Source: Phytophthora sp. 'mugwort' (taxonomy: Eukaryota > Oomycota > Peronosporomycetes > Peronosporales > Peronosporaceae). From it: a DNA stretch of 64,000 nucleotides. The DNA is taken from assembly GCA_033558025.1 (NCBI GenBank), contig JAUCEF010000003.1, forward strand, positions 2,444,001 through 2,508,000, in the 5' to 3' direction. Shown here one piece after another: positions 48,728 through 61,053 of this stretch (position 1 is the stretch's first letter; the number at the start of each line of letters is the position of its first letter). Below the pieces are notes generated by a model. The model was given only the letters and a program-made list of their open reading frames with translations, was not told the DNA's origin and did no database searches. The position numbers and the translations under genes were made by a program.

Positions 48728-49117
48728 TGCTTGAGACCGTAAATCGCCTTCACCAATTCCAGGCAGTCGAAATCACCATCCAGCTCGACGCCTTCAGGAA
48801 CCACGCAGAACACCAACTCCTTCATGACGCCGTACAGAAATGCCGTTACCACGTCGAGTTGGTCGAGGGGCCAGTCGAAATACTTGGCAATCGCGATGAC
48901 CATGCGCAGCGTCACGTACTTGACCACGGGCGAGAACGTCTCCGTGTAGTCGATGCCGTACTTTTGCTTGAAACCCTTGGCCACCAGGCGCGCCTTGTAT
49001 TTCTCGATCGATCCGTCGGCTTTGCGCTTTATCTTGAACACCCACTTGGTACCGATGGCGCGTTGTCCGCTGGGCAACTTGGCAGCACGAAACACACCAC
49101 GAAGTCGCATCGACTTT
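48728..49117 (-). pseudogene. Copia A2 RT fragment E11
   Basis: 390 bp of RT coding sequence, open throughout, from [12 protein letters not shown] through [23 protein letters not shown] and QLDVVTAFL to KAIYGLK. It lacks YVDD. It is bounded left by the Bb 5' LTR and right by the hybrid LTR of E12. The frame fuses into the Bb LTR. A relic with no expected function. Confidence 0.88.
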
Positions 49118-49458
49118 TATTAAGGGTTGCCGGGTTTTGGTACTGTGTACCAGTAACCGGTTAACCCGAACCGGTCCAACACGATCCCGCGATGTTTACG
49201 GTACGTTGTTTACGCAACCGATGTTTAGACGAGTAGGATGATTGGACGAGTGCGGAGTGTTGGTGATTGGATGCACCAAATGATTGGATGCAGGGCTGCA
49301 TATCTATGTGGTAGACTAGGTAGTGTAAGCTCCGATAAATCAATCACTTTCGAATCTTCATTCTACCCCTCAAGTGCCTTCGCTCCGGTCCCGCCGTCTG
49401 CGACGTCCCTCCCTCCGCTTCGTACAAGCTTCGTGTCCAAGATCCATACCTTTCATCA
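49118..49458 (+). repeat. Hybrid A2/A1 LTR, 5' LTR of E12, 341 bp
   Basis: The first ~240 bp are A2 (TATTAAGGGTTGCCGGG start, GATTGGATGCACC motifs). After the shared block at 49340-49359 it continues as A1 (ATTCTACCCC to CCTTTCATCA). The crossover falls in sequence common to both subtypes around the predicted transcription start, so U3 is A2 and U5 is A1. Confidence 0.9.
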
Positions 49459-49462
49459 GGTT

Positions 49463-52267
49463 ATGAGCCCAAGCACCATGTCCTCTGCCCAAGACGCCTC
49501 GACCAAGGTCTCCATTGACAAGTTCAACGGGGACAACTACGCGACGTGGAACCGCTACATGCGTGGCGTGTTCCTGACCAAGTCGACGTGGCATGTCGTG
49601 AACCGTGAGACGACGCCAAGCTACACGGACTCGCGGGCCAAGGACGACTACGTCAAGTTGAGCAACATCGCTTTCGGACTGATGCTGCTCCACATGGACG
49701 CGGACTACCACCATGTGGTCGACGACTGCGAGGAAGCGTGGGTTGCCTGGTCGCGCCTGAAGACGCTGTACGGTGGTTCGCAGAAGGCTGGACGCATCTA
49801 CCTGAAGCGCCAACTCTTCAGCATGGAGATGTCGGAAGGCGGCAATGTGTTGCATCATTGCAACGAGGTCCTCAACATCAGCGCCAAGCTCAGCAGCATC
49901 GGTGCCAAGATGGAGGACGAGGACGTGGCGATCTGCTTGTTGCGCAGCCTCCCCAAGAGCTACGAGAACGTCGTGCTGAACTTGGAGATGAGCAGCGCTG
50001 AACTGCGGTCGCAAGACGTCGTGAAGGTGCTCACGAATGAGCACATCAAGAGACAAGGCGAGAAGACGGCGACGGTGAAGACGGAGAACGCGGTCAGGGC
50101 GTTCAACACCGACCGAGAGTCTCGCCAGTGTACGTACTGCGGAAAAGTGGGGCACACGATTGACAAGTGCTGGACCAAGCAGAAGGACGAGAACCGAGGG
50201 CCGAGACGCGGCGGCAACGGCCGTGGACGCGGGGCCAACAACATCCAGTGGAGAAACGACAGCAACGGCTACGACTACGACTACGATCGAGTAGCGTTCG
50301 CGGTTTCACTGGAATGTGGGGTTTCGACGGGCAAGAATGTGTCCGGGATGTGGGCGGTCGACAGCGGCGCAACGCACCACATCTGCAACGACAAGACCAA
50401 GTTTGTCCATTTGATTGAGCGGAACGAAGGCGAACTTTCGGTGGCCGACGGCAACAAGGCGGCCATCATGGGTGTGGGGACCATCGTGGAACAAGTGGTT
50501 CTGCCCAATGGCGACGAGCGCGAGATCGAGATCAAGAACGCGCTGTACGTGCCAAGCATGAGCAAGAATCTGCTTTCGGTACCGCAGATCAACAAAAGTG
50601 ACAAGTTTCAAGTGGTGTTCGACGGCACCAAGATGCAGATTGCGCACAAAGGCTCCAAGCAAGTGGTGGCGACGGCAAACCTCATGGATGGACTCTACTG
50701 GCTTCAGACGCCTCAGCGATCGGCGAATGCGGCGACGAGTGGCAAGACTGTCGACCTGCACGCGCGCATGGGTCACGCTCCGGTTGAGGTGCTTCGCAAG
50801 ATGGTCGACAACCACATGATCAAGGACGCGAAGGCACCTTTCAAGTCGAGTGGACCAAGTCTGTGTCGTGGTTGCCAGCAAGGTAAAATGGTCCAAAAAC
50901 CATTCCCAAGCAACCGTGACAAGCGTCGCTACGACACATTTGAGCTGCTCCACTTCGACATCTGCGGACCCATGGAGGAAAACTCGCTTGGCGGCAGCAA
51001 GTACCTGCTACTGATCGTGGACGAAGCCAGTGGATGCATGAAGGGTTTCTGCCTGCGTGCCAAATCGGAGAGCGAAGACTGCATCAAGACGTACATCATG
51101 AAGGTGCAGAAGCAGTTCGGCAAGAAGGTCAAGTTTGTGCGGCACGACGGAGCTCGTGAGTTTGCGACCAACTCGCTCAACGACTTCTACGAAGACGAAG
51201 GCATCGAGCAGCAAACCACGGTTCCGTACGCGCACCAGACGAACGGCACGGCAGAGCGAGCCATCCGAACTATCGTTACGATCGGCCGCAGCATGCTGCA
51301 TCACGCTAAGCTGGACAAGTGTTTCTGGGCTGAGGCGGCCATGACTGCCATCTACGTGAAGAATCGTCTGCCGTCACCCAAGATCGAGCACAAGACTCCG
51401 TTCGAGATCGTTTACAACTCCAAGCCGAGTGTGAAGCACATGCGTGTGTTCGGCTGTCGGACGTACATTCTGACTCCGAAGGAGAAGCGGCTCAAGTGGG
51501 ATCCCAAGGCTCGCGCTGGACTGTTCCTGGGTTACGAAGAAGTGTCCAAGGCGTATCGACTTTATGACATCGAGGCGGGGCAGGTGGTTATCAGTCGCGA
51601 TGTCAACTTCGATGAATCAACCTTTGGATTTTCACCGTCGATTTCTGATGAAGATGTCGACGACCTGGACTTCGACTCGCTCGACATCGACGATGATGGT
51701 CCGCGCCAGACGGAGTACAAACAGGCAGGGAAGCGCAAGAGCCGCCCGAGTGACGAAGATGAAGCTGCCAGAAGACCGCGCGCTGTGCGTCATCGACCTG
51801 GACTGGAAGAAGCAAGTGCACCGAACGACTCCCCTTCGCACCGAACAGACGCAGATGAAGAAGAAAAGTCTGGAGACCAAGATGAAGGATCGACTCCATC
51901 TGTGTTTTGGCGTGCAAGTGCCAACGCGGTCGAAGCAGCCGTGGACTTATCGGAGCCGTCGACATTCCAAGAAGCGGTCAACGGCCCGGACCAATTGCAC
52001 TGGCGCAAGGCGATTCGTGCTGAGTTAAAGTCGATGCGACTTCGTGGTGTGTTTCGTGCTGCCAAGTTGCCCAGCGGACAAAGCGCCATCGGTACCAAGT
52101 GGGTGTTCAAGATTAAGCGCAAAGCCGACGGATCGATCGAGAAGTACAAGGCGCGCCTGGTGGCCAAGGGTTTCAAGCAAAAGTACGGCATCGACTACAC
52201 GGAGACGTTCTCGCCCGTGGTCAAGTACGTGACGCTGCGCATGGTCATCGCGATTGCCAAGTATTTC
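49463..52267 (+). pseudogene. Copia gag-pol E12, truncated in RT
   Basis: 935 open codons from ATG 49463-49465: gag ([14 protein letters not shown]), protease (DSGA), integrase ([30 protein letters not shown]), linker and RT fingers to IAKYF, where a minus-strand A2 LTR begins at 52268 and supplies an immediate TGA. Gag to integrase is A1-type; from about 51610 the linker and RT are A2-type ([14 protein letters not shown]). No lesion is seen in gag, protease or integrase, so this copy could supply those proteins in trans, but RT and RNase H are lost. Confidence 0.9.
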
Positions 52268-52610
52268 TGATAAAGGTGTTGAGGTCTTGAAGCGAGGCTT
52301 GGATTGAGCGGAGGGAGTTCTGCACTTGGGTGCGGGGACCGGAGTGAAGACCACTTGAGCTGAAGAAGGAAGATTCGAAAGTGATTGATTTATCGGAGCT
52401 TACACTACCTAGTCTACCACATAGATATGCAGCCCTGCATCCAATCATTTGGTGCATCCAATCACCAACACTCCGCACTCGTCCAATCATCCTACTCGTC
52501 TAATCATCGGTTGCGTAAACAACGTACCGTAAACATCGCGGGATCGTGTTGGACCGGTTCGGGTTAACCGGTTACTGGTACACAGTACCAAAACCTGGCA
52601 ACCCTCAATA
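52268..52610 (-). repeat. A2 LTR, 3' LTR of E13, 343 bp
   Basis: Its U5 end abuts E12 RT sequence at 52267; its U3 end (TATTGAGGGTTGCCAGG on the minus strand) is followed by the E13 purine tract at 52611-52619. Confidence 0.92.
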
Positions 52611-52617
52611 CGCCCCC

Positions 52618-55600
52618 TCAATGCGAACACGCGTGGATACCGAGGGACGCCGTCAGATCCGTGTGGCGCGGTCCTGGCAGTGCCTTGGTCATGATGTCCG
52701 CCAGCATGATAGAAGTCTCGCAGTACTCGAGCTTGACTTCGCCGCGCTTGACCTCATCACGGATGTGATGGTACTTGATGTCGATGTGCTTGGCGCGACC
52801 ATGGTTCACTGGGTTCTTCGTCATCTTGATGCACGACTGGTTGTCTTCGCGGATCTTGAGCTCGGGTCCAGTCTCGTTGGCAGCCGCCAAAATCTCGCAT
52901 AGCAGGCGATGAATCCACTTGCCTTCTTGGATCGCCAGACTGAGCGCGATGTATTCCGCCTCGCTCGTAGACAGCGAAACACTTGACTGCTTCTTGCTTC
53001 CCCAGCTCACTGGCGCACCCATCAGCATGAACGTGTAGCCGGAAGTCGACTTGCGGTCCGCGAGGTCGCCAGCCCAGTCCGCATCCGAATACCCACGAAA
53101 GTCGATCTTGTTGCCTGGCTTGAAACAGATTCCATGCGTCTTGGTGCCTTGTAGATAGCGAAAAATGCGCTTGACCGCAACCCAGTGTTCCTCTTGGGGG
53201 TTCTCCATGAAGCGCGATACATAGCCTACTGCGTACGCGATATCCGGGCGAGTAGCAGTCATCAAGTGCATGAGGGCACCCACAGCTTCGCGAAACGGAG
53301 CGTTCACCTTGGTCGCTGCGTCACTTGGAACCAGTCGAGTGCTCATGTCTACCGGACTCACCACAGCCTTGCACTCGTCCATACCGAAACTCTTCAGGAT
53401 ATCATCCACATAGCGCCGCTGGCACATCGTCACGCTGCCGTCCGGGCCATCCACCAGCTCGATTCCAAGGACGAACACACACTTGCCACTGTCAGTCATT
53501 TCGAAGCGTGTCTTGAGGTCGTTCTTCGTGCGTGAGATCAGCTCGGGTGAACTTCCGGTGACCAACACATCGTCCACGTAGACCAGCACGAGCACACAGT
53601 GGCCATCGACAACCTTGATGTAGAGGCACGGGTCGAAGGCTGAAACTTGAAAACCGATAGAACACCGAATTCGTCGAAGGTCTCGTTCCATACGCGCGAA
53701 GCTTGCTTGAGACCGTAAATCGCCTTCACCAATTCCAGGCAGTCGAAATCACCATCCAGCTCGACGCCTTCAGGAACCACGCAGAACACCAACTCCTTCA
53801 TGACGCCGTACAGAAATGCCGTTACCACGTCGAGTTGGTCGAGGGGCCAGTCGAAATACTTGGCAATCGCGATGACCATGCGCAGCGTCACGTACTTGAC
53901 CACGGGCGAGAACGTCTCCGTGTAGTCGATGCCGTACTTTTGCTTGAAACCCTTGGCCACCAGGCGCGCCTTGTACTTCTCGATCGATCCGTCGGCTTTG
54001 CGCTTAATCTTGAACACCCACTTGGTACCGATGGCGCTTTGTCCGCTGGGCAACTTGGCAGCACGAAACACACCACGAAGTCGCATCGATTCGAGCTCAG
54101 CACGAATCGCCTTGCGCCAGTGCACTTGGTCGGGGCCGTTCACCGCTTCTTGGAATGTCGTCGGCTCCGATAGATCGCCTGCTTCGACGGCATTGGCACT
54201 TGCACGCCAAAACACAGATGGAGTCGATCCTTCATCTTGGTCTCCAGACTTTTCTTCTTCATCTGCGTCTGTTCGGTGCGAAGGGGAGTCGTTCGGTGCA
54301 CTTGCTTCTTCCAGTCCAGGTCGATGACGCACAGCGCGCGGTCTTCTGGCAGCTTCATCTTCGTCACTCGGGCGGCTCTTGCGCTTCCCTGCCTGTTTGT
54401 ACTCCGTCTGGCGCGGACCATCATCGTCGATGTCGAGCGAGTCGAAGTCCAGGTCGTCGACATCTTCATCAGAAATCGACGGTGAAAATCCAAAGGTTGA
54501 TTCATCGAAGTTGACATCGCGACTGATGACCACCTGCCCCGCCTCGATGTCATAAAGTCGATACGCCTTGGACACTTCTTCGTAACCCAGAAACAATCCG
54601 GCGCGAGCCTTGGGATCCCACTTGAGTCGCTTCTCCTTCGGAGTCAGGATGTACGTCCGACAGCCGAAAACACGCATGTGCTTCACACTCGGCTTGGACT
54701 TGTAGACGATCTCGAACGGAGTCTTGTGCTCGATCTTGGGTGACGGCAGGCGGTTCTTCACATAGATGGCCGTCATCGCCGCCTCAGCCCAGAAACACTT
54801 GTCCAGCTTGGCGTGATGCAACATGCTGCGGCCGATCGTGACGATAGTTCGGATGGCTCGCTCTGCCGTGCCGTTGGTCTGGTGCGCGTACGGAACCGTG
54901 GTTTGCTGCTCGATGCCTTCGTCTTCGTAAAAATCCTTGAGCGAGTTAGTCGCAAACTCACGAGCTCCGTCGTGCCGCACAAACTTGACCTTCTTGCCGA
55001 ACTGCGTCTGCACCTTCATGATGTATGTCTTGATGCAGTCTTCACTTTCCGACTTGGCACGCAGACAGAAACCCTTCATGCATCCGCTGGCTTCGTCCAC
55101 GATCAGGAGCAGGTACTTGCTACCGCCAAGCGAGTTTTCCTCCATGGGTCCGCAGATGTCAAAGTGGAGCAGCTCAAATGTGTCGTAGCGACGCTTGTCA
55201 CGGTTGCTTGGGAATGGTTTTTGGACCATTTTGCCTTGCTGGCAACCACGACACACACTTGGTCCACTCGACTTGGAAGGTGCTTTCGCGTCCTTGATCA
55301 TCTTGGTGTCGACCATCTTGCGAAGAACCTCGACTGGAGCGTGACCCATACGCGCGTGCAAATCGACCGTCCTTCCACTTGTCGCCGCATTTGCCGATCG
55401 CTGAGGTGTGCGAAGCCAGTAGAGTCCGTCCACGAGATCCGCCGTCGCCACCACTTGATTCGAGTCCTTGCGCGAAACGTGCATCTCAGTGCCGTCAAAT
55501 ACCACTTGGAACTTGCCATGCTTGTTTATCTGCGGCACTGAAAGCAGATTCTTGCTCATATTTGGCACGTAAAGCGCGTTCTTGATCTCGATCTCGCGCT

Positions 55601-56654
55601 CGTCGCCGTTAGGCAGGACCACTCTTTCCACGATGGTCCCCACACCCTTGATGGCAGCCTTGTTGCCATCGGCCACCGAAAGTTCGCCTTCACTTCGCTC
55701 GATTAAATTGGCGAACTTGGACTTGTCGTTGCAAATATGGTGCGTGGCACCGCTGTCGACCGCCCACATCCCGGACACATTCTTGTCCGTCGAAACTCCA
55801 CATTCCAGGGAAACCGCGAACGCCACTCGATCGTAGTCGTTGTCGTAGCCGTCGCTGTCGTTTCTCCACTGGATGTTGTTGGCCCCGCGTCCACGGCCGT
55901 TGCCGCCGCGTCTTGGCCCTCTGTTCTCGTCCTTCTGCTTGGTCCAGCACTTGTCAATGACATGCCCCAATTTTCCGCAGTACGTGCATTGGCGAGGCTC
56001 ACGGTCGGTGTTGAACGCCTTGGCCGCGTTCTCAGTCTTCACCGTCGCCGTCTTCTCGCCTTGTCGCTTGATGTGCTCGTTCGTGAGCACCTTCACAACG
56101 TCTTGCGACCGCAGTTCAGCGCTGCTCATCTCCAAGTTCAGCACGACGTTCTCGTAGCTCTTGGGGAGGCTGCGCAACAAGCAGATCGCCACGTCCTCGT
56201 CCTCCATCTTGGCACCGATGCTGCTGAGCTTGGCGCTGATGTTGAGGACCTCGTTGCAATGATGCAACACATTGCCGCCTTCCGACATCTCCATGCTGAA
56301 GAGTTGGCGCTTCAGGTAGATGCGACCAGCCTTCTGCGATCCACCGTACAGCGTCTTCAAGCGCGTCCACGCGATCCATGCTTCCTCGCAGTCATCGACC
56401 ACATGATGGTAGTCGGCGTCCATGTGAAGCAACATCAGTCCAAAAGCGATGTTGCTCGACTTGACATACTCGTCCTTGGCCCGGGAGTCCGTAAAGGATG
56501 GAGACGTTTCCCGATTCACCACACGCCACGTCGACTTGGTCAGGAACACGCCACGCATGTAGCGGTTCCACGTCGCGTAGTTGTCTCCGTTGAACTTGTC
56601 GATGGAGACCTTGGTCGAGACGTCTTGGGCAGAGGACATGGTGCTTGGGCTCAT
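52618..56654 (-). pseudogene. Copia gag-pol polyprotein E13, single frameshift
   Basis: Nearly intact: ATG 56652-56654 opens 1000-odd codons through gag, protease, integrase and RT. A 1-bp deletion near 53665 (ACACCG for ACACACG) breaks the frame 30 to 40 codons before YVDD. YVDD, RNase H ([15 protein letters not shown]) and the normal carboxy terminus at TGA 52618-52620 are open in the next frame. Apart from this base it differs from E14 chiefly in an A1-type patch at about 54085-54200 (GDLSEPTTF and DQVHW instead of [10 protein letters not shown] and DQLHW). Its frame was probably lost recently. Confidence 0.92.
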
Positions 56655-56658
56655 AACC

Positions 56659-57001
56659 TGATAAAGGTGTTGAGGTCTTGAAGCGAGGCTTGGATTGAGC
56701 GGAGGGAGTTCTGCACTTGGGTGCGGGGACCGGAGTGAAGACCACTTGAGCTGAAGAAGGAAGATTCGAAAGTGATTGATTTATCGGAGCTTACACTACC
56801 TAGTCTACCACATAGATATGCAGCCCTGCATCCAATCATTTGGTGCATCCAATCACCAACACTCCGCACTCGTCCAATCATCCTACTCGTCTAATCATCG
56901 GTTGCGTAAACAACGTACCGTAAACATCGCGGGATCGTGTTGGACCGGTTCGGGTTAACCGGTTACTGGTACACAGTACCAAAACCTGGCAACCCTCAAT
57001 A
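56659..57001 (-). repeat. A2 LTR shared by E13 (5') and E14 (3'), 343 bp
   Basis: Primer-binding site of E13 at 56647-56658, purine tract of E14 at 57002-57010. Sequence matches the LTR at 61054-61396 with no difference seen. Confidence 0.93.
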
Positions 57002-57010
57002 CGCCCCCTC
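57002..57010 (-). other. Polypurine tract of E14 (GAGGGGGCG)
   Basis: Directly upstream of the 3' LTR start TATTGA; it overlaps the last two bases of the pol TGA stop. The same nine bases precede every 3' LTR of family A in the window. It is the expected primer site for plus-strand DNA synthesis. Confidence 0.8.
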
Positions 57011-60000
57011 AATGCGAACACGCGTGGATACCGAGGGACGCCGTCAGATCCGTGTGGCGCGGTCCTGGCAGTGCCTTGGTCATGATGTCCGCCAGCATGA
57101 TAGAAGTCTCGCAGTACTCGAGCTTGACTTCGCCGCGCTTGACCTCATCACGGATGTGATGGTACTTGATGTCGATGTGCTTGGCGCGACCATGGTTCAC
57201 TGGGTTCTTCGTCATCTTGATGCACGACTGGTTGTCTTCGCGGATCTTGAGCTCGGGTCCAGTCTCGTTGGCAGCCGCCAAAATCTCGCATAGCAGGCGA
57301 TGAATCCACTTGCCTTCTTGGATCGCCAGACTGAGCGCGATGTATTCCGCCTCGCTCGTAGACAGCGAAACACTTGACTGCTTCTTGCTTCCCCAGCTCA
57401 CTGGCGCACCCATCAGCATGAACGTGTAGCCGGAAGTCGACTTGCGGTCCGCGAGGTCGCCAGCCCAGTCCGCATCCGAATACCCACGAAAGTCGATCTT
57501 GTTGCCTGGCTTGAAACAGATTCCATGCGTCTTGGTGCCTTGTAGATAGCGAAAAATGCGCTTGACCGCAACCCAGTGTTCCTCTTGGGGGTTCTCCATG
57601 AAGCGCGATACATAGCCTACTGCGTACGCGATATCCGGGCGAGTAGCAGTCATCAAGTGCATGAGGGCACCCACAGCTTCGCGAAACGGAGCGTTCACCT
57701 TGGTCGCTGCGTCACTTGGAACCAGTCGAGTGCTCATGTCTACCGGACTCACCACAGCCTTGCACTCGTCCATACCGAAACTCTTCAGGATATCATCCAC
57801 ATAGCGCCGCTGGCACATCGTCACGCTGCCGTCCGGGCCATCCACCAGCTCGATTCCAAGGACGAACACACACTTGCCACTGTCAGTCATTTCGAAGCGT
57901 GTCTTGAGGTCGTTCTTCGTGCGTGAGATCAGCTCGGGTGAACTTCCGGTGACCAACACATCGTCCACGTAGACCAGCACGAGCACACAGTGGCCATCGA
58001 CAACCTTGATGTAGAGGCACGGGTCGGAGGCTGAAACTTGAAAACCGATAGAACACACGAATTCGTCGAAGGTCTCGTTCCATACGCGCGAAGCTTGCTT
58101 GAGACCGTAAATCGCCTTCACCAATTCCAGGCAGTCGAAATCACCATCCAGCTCGACGCCTTCAGGAACCACGCAGAACACCAACTCCTTCATGACGCCG
58201 TACAGAAATGCCGTTACCACGTCGAGTTGGTCGAGGGGCCAGTCGAAATACTTGGCAATCGCGATGACCATGCGCAGCGTCACGTACTTGACCACGGGCG
58301 AGAACGTCTCCGTGTAGTCGATGCCGTACTTTTGCTTGAAACCCTTGGCCACCAGGCGCGCCTTGTACTTCTCGATCGATCCGTCGGCTTTGCGCTTAAT
58401 CTTGAACACCCACTTGGTACCGATGGCGCTTTGTCCGCTGGGCAACTTGGCAGCACGAAACACACCACGAAGTCGCATCGACTTTAACTCAGCACGAATC
58501 GCCTTGCGCCAGTGCAATTGGTCCGGGCCGTTGACCGCTTCTTGGAATGTCGACGGCTCCGATAAGTCCACGGCTGCTTCGACCGCGTTGGCACTTGCAC
58601 GCCAAAACACAGATGGAGTCGATCCTTCATCTTGGTCTCCAGACTTTTCTTCTTCATCTGCGTCTGTTCGGTGCGAAGGGGAGTCGTTCGGTGCACTTGC
58701 TTCTTCCAGTCCAGGTCGATGACGCACAGCGCGCGGTCTTCTGGCAGCTTCATCTTCGTCACTCGGGCGGCTCTTGCGCTTCCCTGCCTGTTTGTACTCC
58801 GTCTGGCGCGGACCATCATCGTCGATGTCGAGCGAGTCGAAGTCCAGGTCGTCGACATCTTCATCAGAAATCGACGGTGAAAATCCAAAGGTTGATTCAT
58901 CGAAGTTGACATCGCGACTGATGACCACCTGCCCCGCCTCGATGTCATAAAGTCGATACGCCTTGGACACTTCTTCGTAACCCAGAAACAATCCGGCGCG
59001 AGCCTTGGGATCCCACTTGAGTCGCTTCTCCTTCGGAGTCAGGATGTACGTCCGACAGCCGAAAACACGCATGTGCTTCACACTCGGCTTGGAGTTGTAA
59101 ACGATCTCGAACGGAGTCTTGTGCTCGATCTTGGGTGACGGCAGGCGGTTCTTCACATAGATGGCCGTCATCGCCGCCTCAGCCCAGAAACACTTGTCCA
59201 GCTTGGCGTGATGCAACATGCTGCGGCCGATCGTGACGATAGTTCGGATGGCTCGCTCTGCCGTGCCGTTGGTCTGGTGCGCGTACGGAACCGTGGTTTG
59301 CTGCTCGATGCCTTCGTCTTCGTAAAAATCCTTGAGCGAGTTAGTCGCAAACTCACGAGCTCCGTCGTGCCGCACAAACTTGACCTTCTTGCCGAACTGC
59401 GTCTGCACCTTCATGATGTATGTCTTGATGCAGTCTTCACTTTCCGACTTGGCACGCAGACAGAAACCCTTCATGCATCCGCTGGCTTCGTCCACGATCA
59501 GGAGCAGGTACTTGCTACCGCCAAGCGAGTTTTCCTCCATGGGTCCGCAGATGTCAAAGTGGAGCAGCTCAAATGTGTCGTAGCGACGCTTGTCACGGTT
59601 GCTTGGGAATGGTTTTTGGACCATTTTGCCTTGCTGGCAACCACGACACACACTTGGTCCACTCGACTTGGAAGGTGCTTTCGCGTCCTTGATCATCTTG
59701 GTGTCGACCATCTTGCGAAGAACCTCGACTGGAGCGTGACCCATACGCGCGTGCAAATCGACCGTCCTTCCACTTGTCGCCGCATTTGCCGATCGCTGAG
59801 GTGTGCGAAGCCAGTAGAGTCCGTCCACGAGATCCGCCGTCGCCACCACTTGATTCGAGTCCTTGCGCGAAACGTGCATCTCAGTGCCGTCAAATACCAC
59901 TTGGAACTTGCCATGCTTGTTTATCTGCGGCACTGAAAGCAGATTCTTGCTCATATTTGGCACGTAAAGCGCGTTCTTGATCTCGATCTCGCGCTCGTCG

Positions 60001-61049
60001 CCGTTAGGCAGGACCACTCTTTCCACGATGGTCCCCACACCCTTGATGGCAGCCTTGTTGCCATCGGCCACCGAAAGTTCGCCTTCACTTCGCTCGATTA
60101 AATTGGCGAACTTGGACTTGTCGTTGCAAATATGGTGCGTGGCACCGCTGTCGACCGCCCACATCCCGGACACATTCTTGTCCGTCGAAACTCCACATTC
60201 CAGGGAAACCGCGAACGCCACTCGATCGTAGTCGTTGTCGTAGCCGTCGCTGTCGTTTCTCCACTGGATGTTGTTGGCCCCGCGTCCACGGCCGTTGCCG
60301 CCGCGTCTTGGCCCTCTGTTCTCGTCCTTCTGCTTGGTCCAGCACTTGTCAATGACATGCCCCAATTTTCCGCAGTACGTGCATTGGCGAGGCTCACGGT
60401 CGGTGTTGAACGCCTTGGCCGCGTTCTCAGTCTTCACCGTCGCCGTCTTCTCGCCTTGTCGCTTGATGTGCTCGTTCGTGAGCACCTTCACAACGTCTTG
60501 CGACCGCAGTTCAGCGCTGCTCATCTCCAAGTTCAGCACGACGTTCTCGTAGCTCTTGGGGAGGCTGCGCAACAAGCAGATCGCCACGTCCTCGTCCTCC
60601 ATCTTGGCACCGATGCTGCTGAGCTTGGCGCTGATGTTGAGGACCTCGTTGCAATGATGCAACACATTGCCGCCTTCCGACATCTCCATGCTGAAGAGTT
60701 GGCGCTTCAGGTAGATGCGACCAGCCTTCTGCGATCCACCGTACAGCGTCTTCAAGCGCGTCCACGCGATCCATGCTTCCTCGCAGTCATCGACCACATG
60801 ATGGTAGTCGGCGTCCATGTGAAGCAACATCAGTCCAAAAGCGATGTTGCTCGACTTGACATACTCGTCCTTGGCCCGGGAGTCCGTAAAGGATGGAGAC
60901 GTTTCCCGATTCACCACACGCCACGTCGACTTGGTCAGGAACACGCCACGCATGTAGCGGTTCCACGTCGCGTAGTTGTCTCCGTTGAACTTGTCGATGG
61001 AGACCTTGGTCGAGACGTCTTGGGCAGAGGACATGGTGCTTGGGCTCAT
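57009..61049 (-). CDS. Intact Ty1/copia gag-pol polyprotein (E14), 1346 aa
   Basis: Encodes all proteins of a copia retrotransposon in one frame, starting at the ATG within the primer-binding site. Gag occupies about residues 1-285, with the RNA-binding knuckle [14 protein letters not shown] at 223-236 followed by an Arg/Gly-rich stretch. The aspartic protease has [11 protein letters not shown] with catalytic D300. Integrase has a zinc-binding HHCC part (LHARMGH to CRGC) and catalytic D499, D562 and E598, with the usual 35-residue D-E spacing. An acidic linker ([11 protein letters not shown], later [13 protein letters not shown]) precedes RT at about 880-1120, with D943 (QLDVVTAFL) and D1029/D1030 (YVDD). 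RNase H follows from about 1190 ([23 protein letters not shown]). The order IN before RT is diagnostic of copia as against gypsy. No frameshift separates gag from pol. All catalytic residues are present. Confidence 0.96.
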   Translation of the reverse strand: MSPSTMSSAQDVSTKVSIDKFNGDNYATWNRYMRGVFLTKSTWRVVNRETSPSFTDSRAKDEYVKSSNIAFGLMLLHMDADYHHVVDDCEEAWIAWTRLKTLYGGSQKAGRIYLKRQLFSMEMSEGGNVLHHCNEVLNISAKLSSIGAKMEDEDVAICLLRSLPKSYENVVLNLEMSSAELRSQDVVKVLTNEHIKRQGEKTATVKTENAAKAFNTDREPRQCTYCGKLGHVIDKCWTKQKDENRGPRRGGNGRGRGANNIQWRNDSDGYDNDYDRVAFAVSLECGVSTDKNVSGMWAVDSGATHHICNDKSKFANLIERSEGELSVADGNKAAIKGVGTIVERVVLPNGDEREIEIKNALYVPNMSKNLLSVPQINKHGKFQVVFDGTEMHVSRKDSNQVVATADLVDGLYWLRTPQRSANAATSGRTVDLHARMGHAPVEVLRKMVDTKMIKDAKAPSKSSGPSVCRGCQQGKMVQKPFPSNRDKRRYDTFELLHFDICGPMEENSLGGSKYLLLIVDEASGCMKGFCLRAKSESEDCIKTYIMKVQTQFGKKVKFVRHDGAREFATNSLKDFYEDEGIEQQTTVPYAHQTNGTAERAIRTIVTIGRSMLHHAKLDKCFWAEAAMTAIYVKNRLPSPKIEHKTPFEIVYNSKPSVKHMRVFGCRTYILTPKEKRLKWDPKARAGLFLGYEEVSKAYRLYDIEAGQVVISRDVNFDESTFGFSPSISDEDVDDLDFDSLDIDDDGPRQTEYKQAGKRKSRPSDEDEAARRPRAVRHRPGLEEASAPNDSPSHRTDADEEEKSGDQDEGSTPSVFWRASANAVEAAVDLSEPSTFQEAVNGPDQLHWRKAIRAELKSMRLRGVFRAAKLPSGQSAIGTKWVFKIKRKADGSIEKYKARLVAKGFKQKYGIDYTETFSPVVKYVTLRMVIAIAKYFDWPLDQLDVVTAFLYGVMKELVFCVVPEGVELDGDFDCLELVKAIYGLKQASRVWNETFDEFVCSIGFQVSASDPCLYIKVVDGHCVLVLVYVDDVLVTGSSPELISRTKNDLKTRFEMTDSGKCVFVLGIELVDGPDGSVTMCQRRYVDDILKSFGMDECKAVVSPVDMSTRLVPSDAATKVNAPFREAVGALMHLMTATRPDIAYAVGYVSRFMENPQEEHWVAVKRIFRYLQGTKTHGICFKPGNKIDFRGYSDADWAGDLADRKSTSGYTFMLMGAPVSWGSKKQSSVSLSTSEAEYIALSLAIQEGKWIHRLLCEILAAANETGPELKIREDNQSCIKMTKNPVNHGRAKHIDIKYHHIRDEVKRGEVKLEYCETSIMLADIMTKALPGPRHTDLTASLGIHACSH

Positions 61050-61053
61050 AACC
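61042..61053 (-). other. Primer-binding site of E14, containing the polyprotein ATG
   Basis: GGTTATGAGCCC directly follows the 5' LTR end. It is complementary to GGGCTCATAACC, the anticodon stem-loop of eukaryotic initiator tRNA-Met, as in Drosophila copia, where a cleaved half-tRNA primes reverse transcription. The ATG at 61047-61049 is the polyprotein start. The same 12 bases occur at all family A and B 5' LTRs here. Confidence 0.8.

Noticed and set aside
43932..48730. TGC on both sides of Bb as a short target duplication.
   Set aside because: Copia elements here make 5-bp duplications (Ba, AGGGG), the wider flanks are different parts of pol in opposite orientation, and a 3-base match is expected by chance.
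52618..56654. Programmed frameshifting as the reason for the many frame breaks.
   Set aside because: The breaks lie at different places (knuckle, integrase, RT, RNase H), not at a fixed gag-pol border, and E14 shows that the normal protein is one frame.
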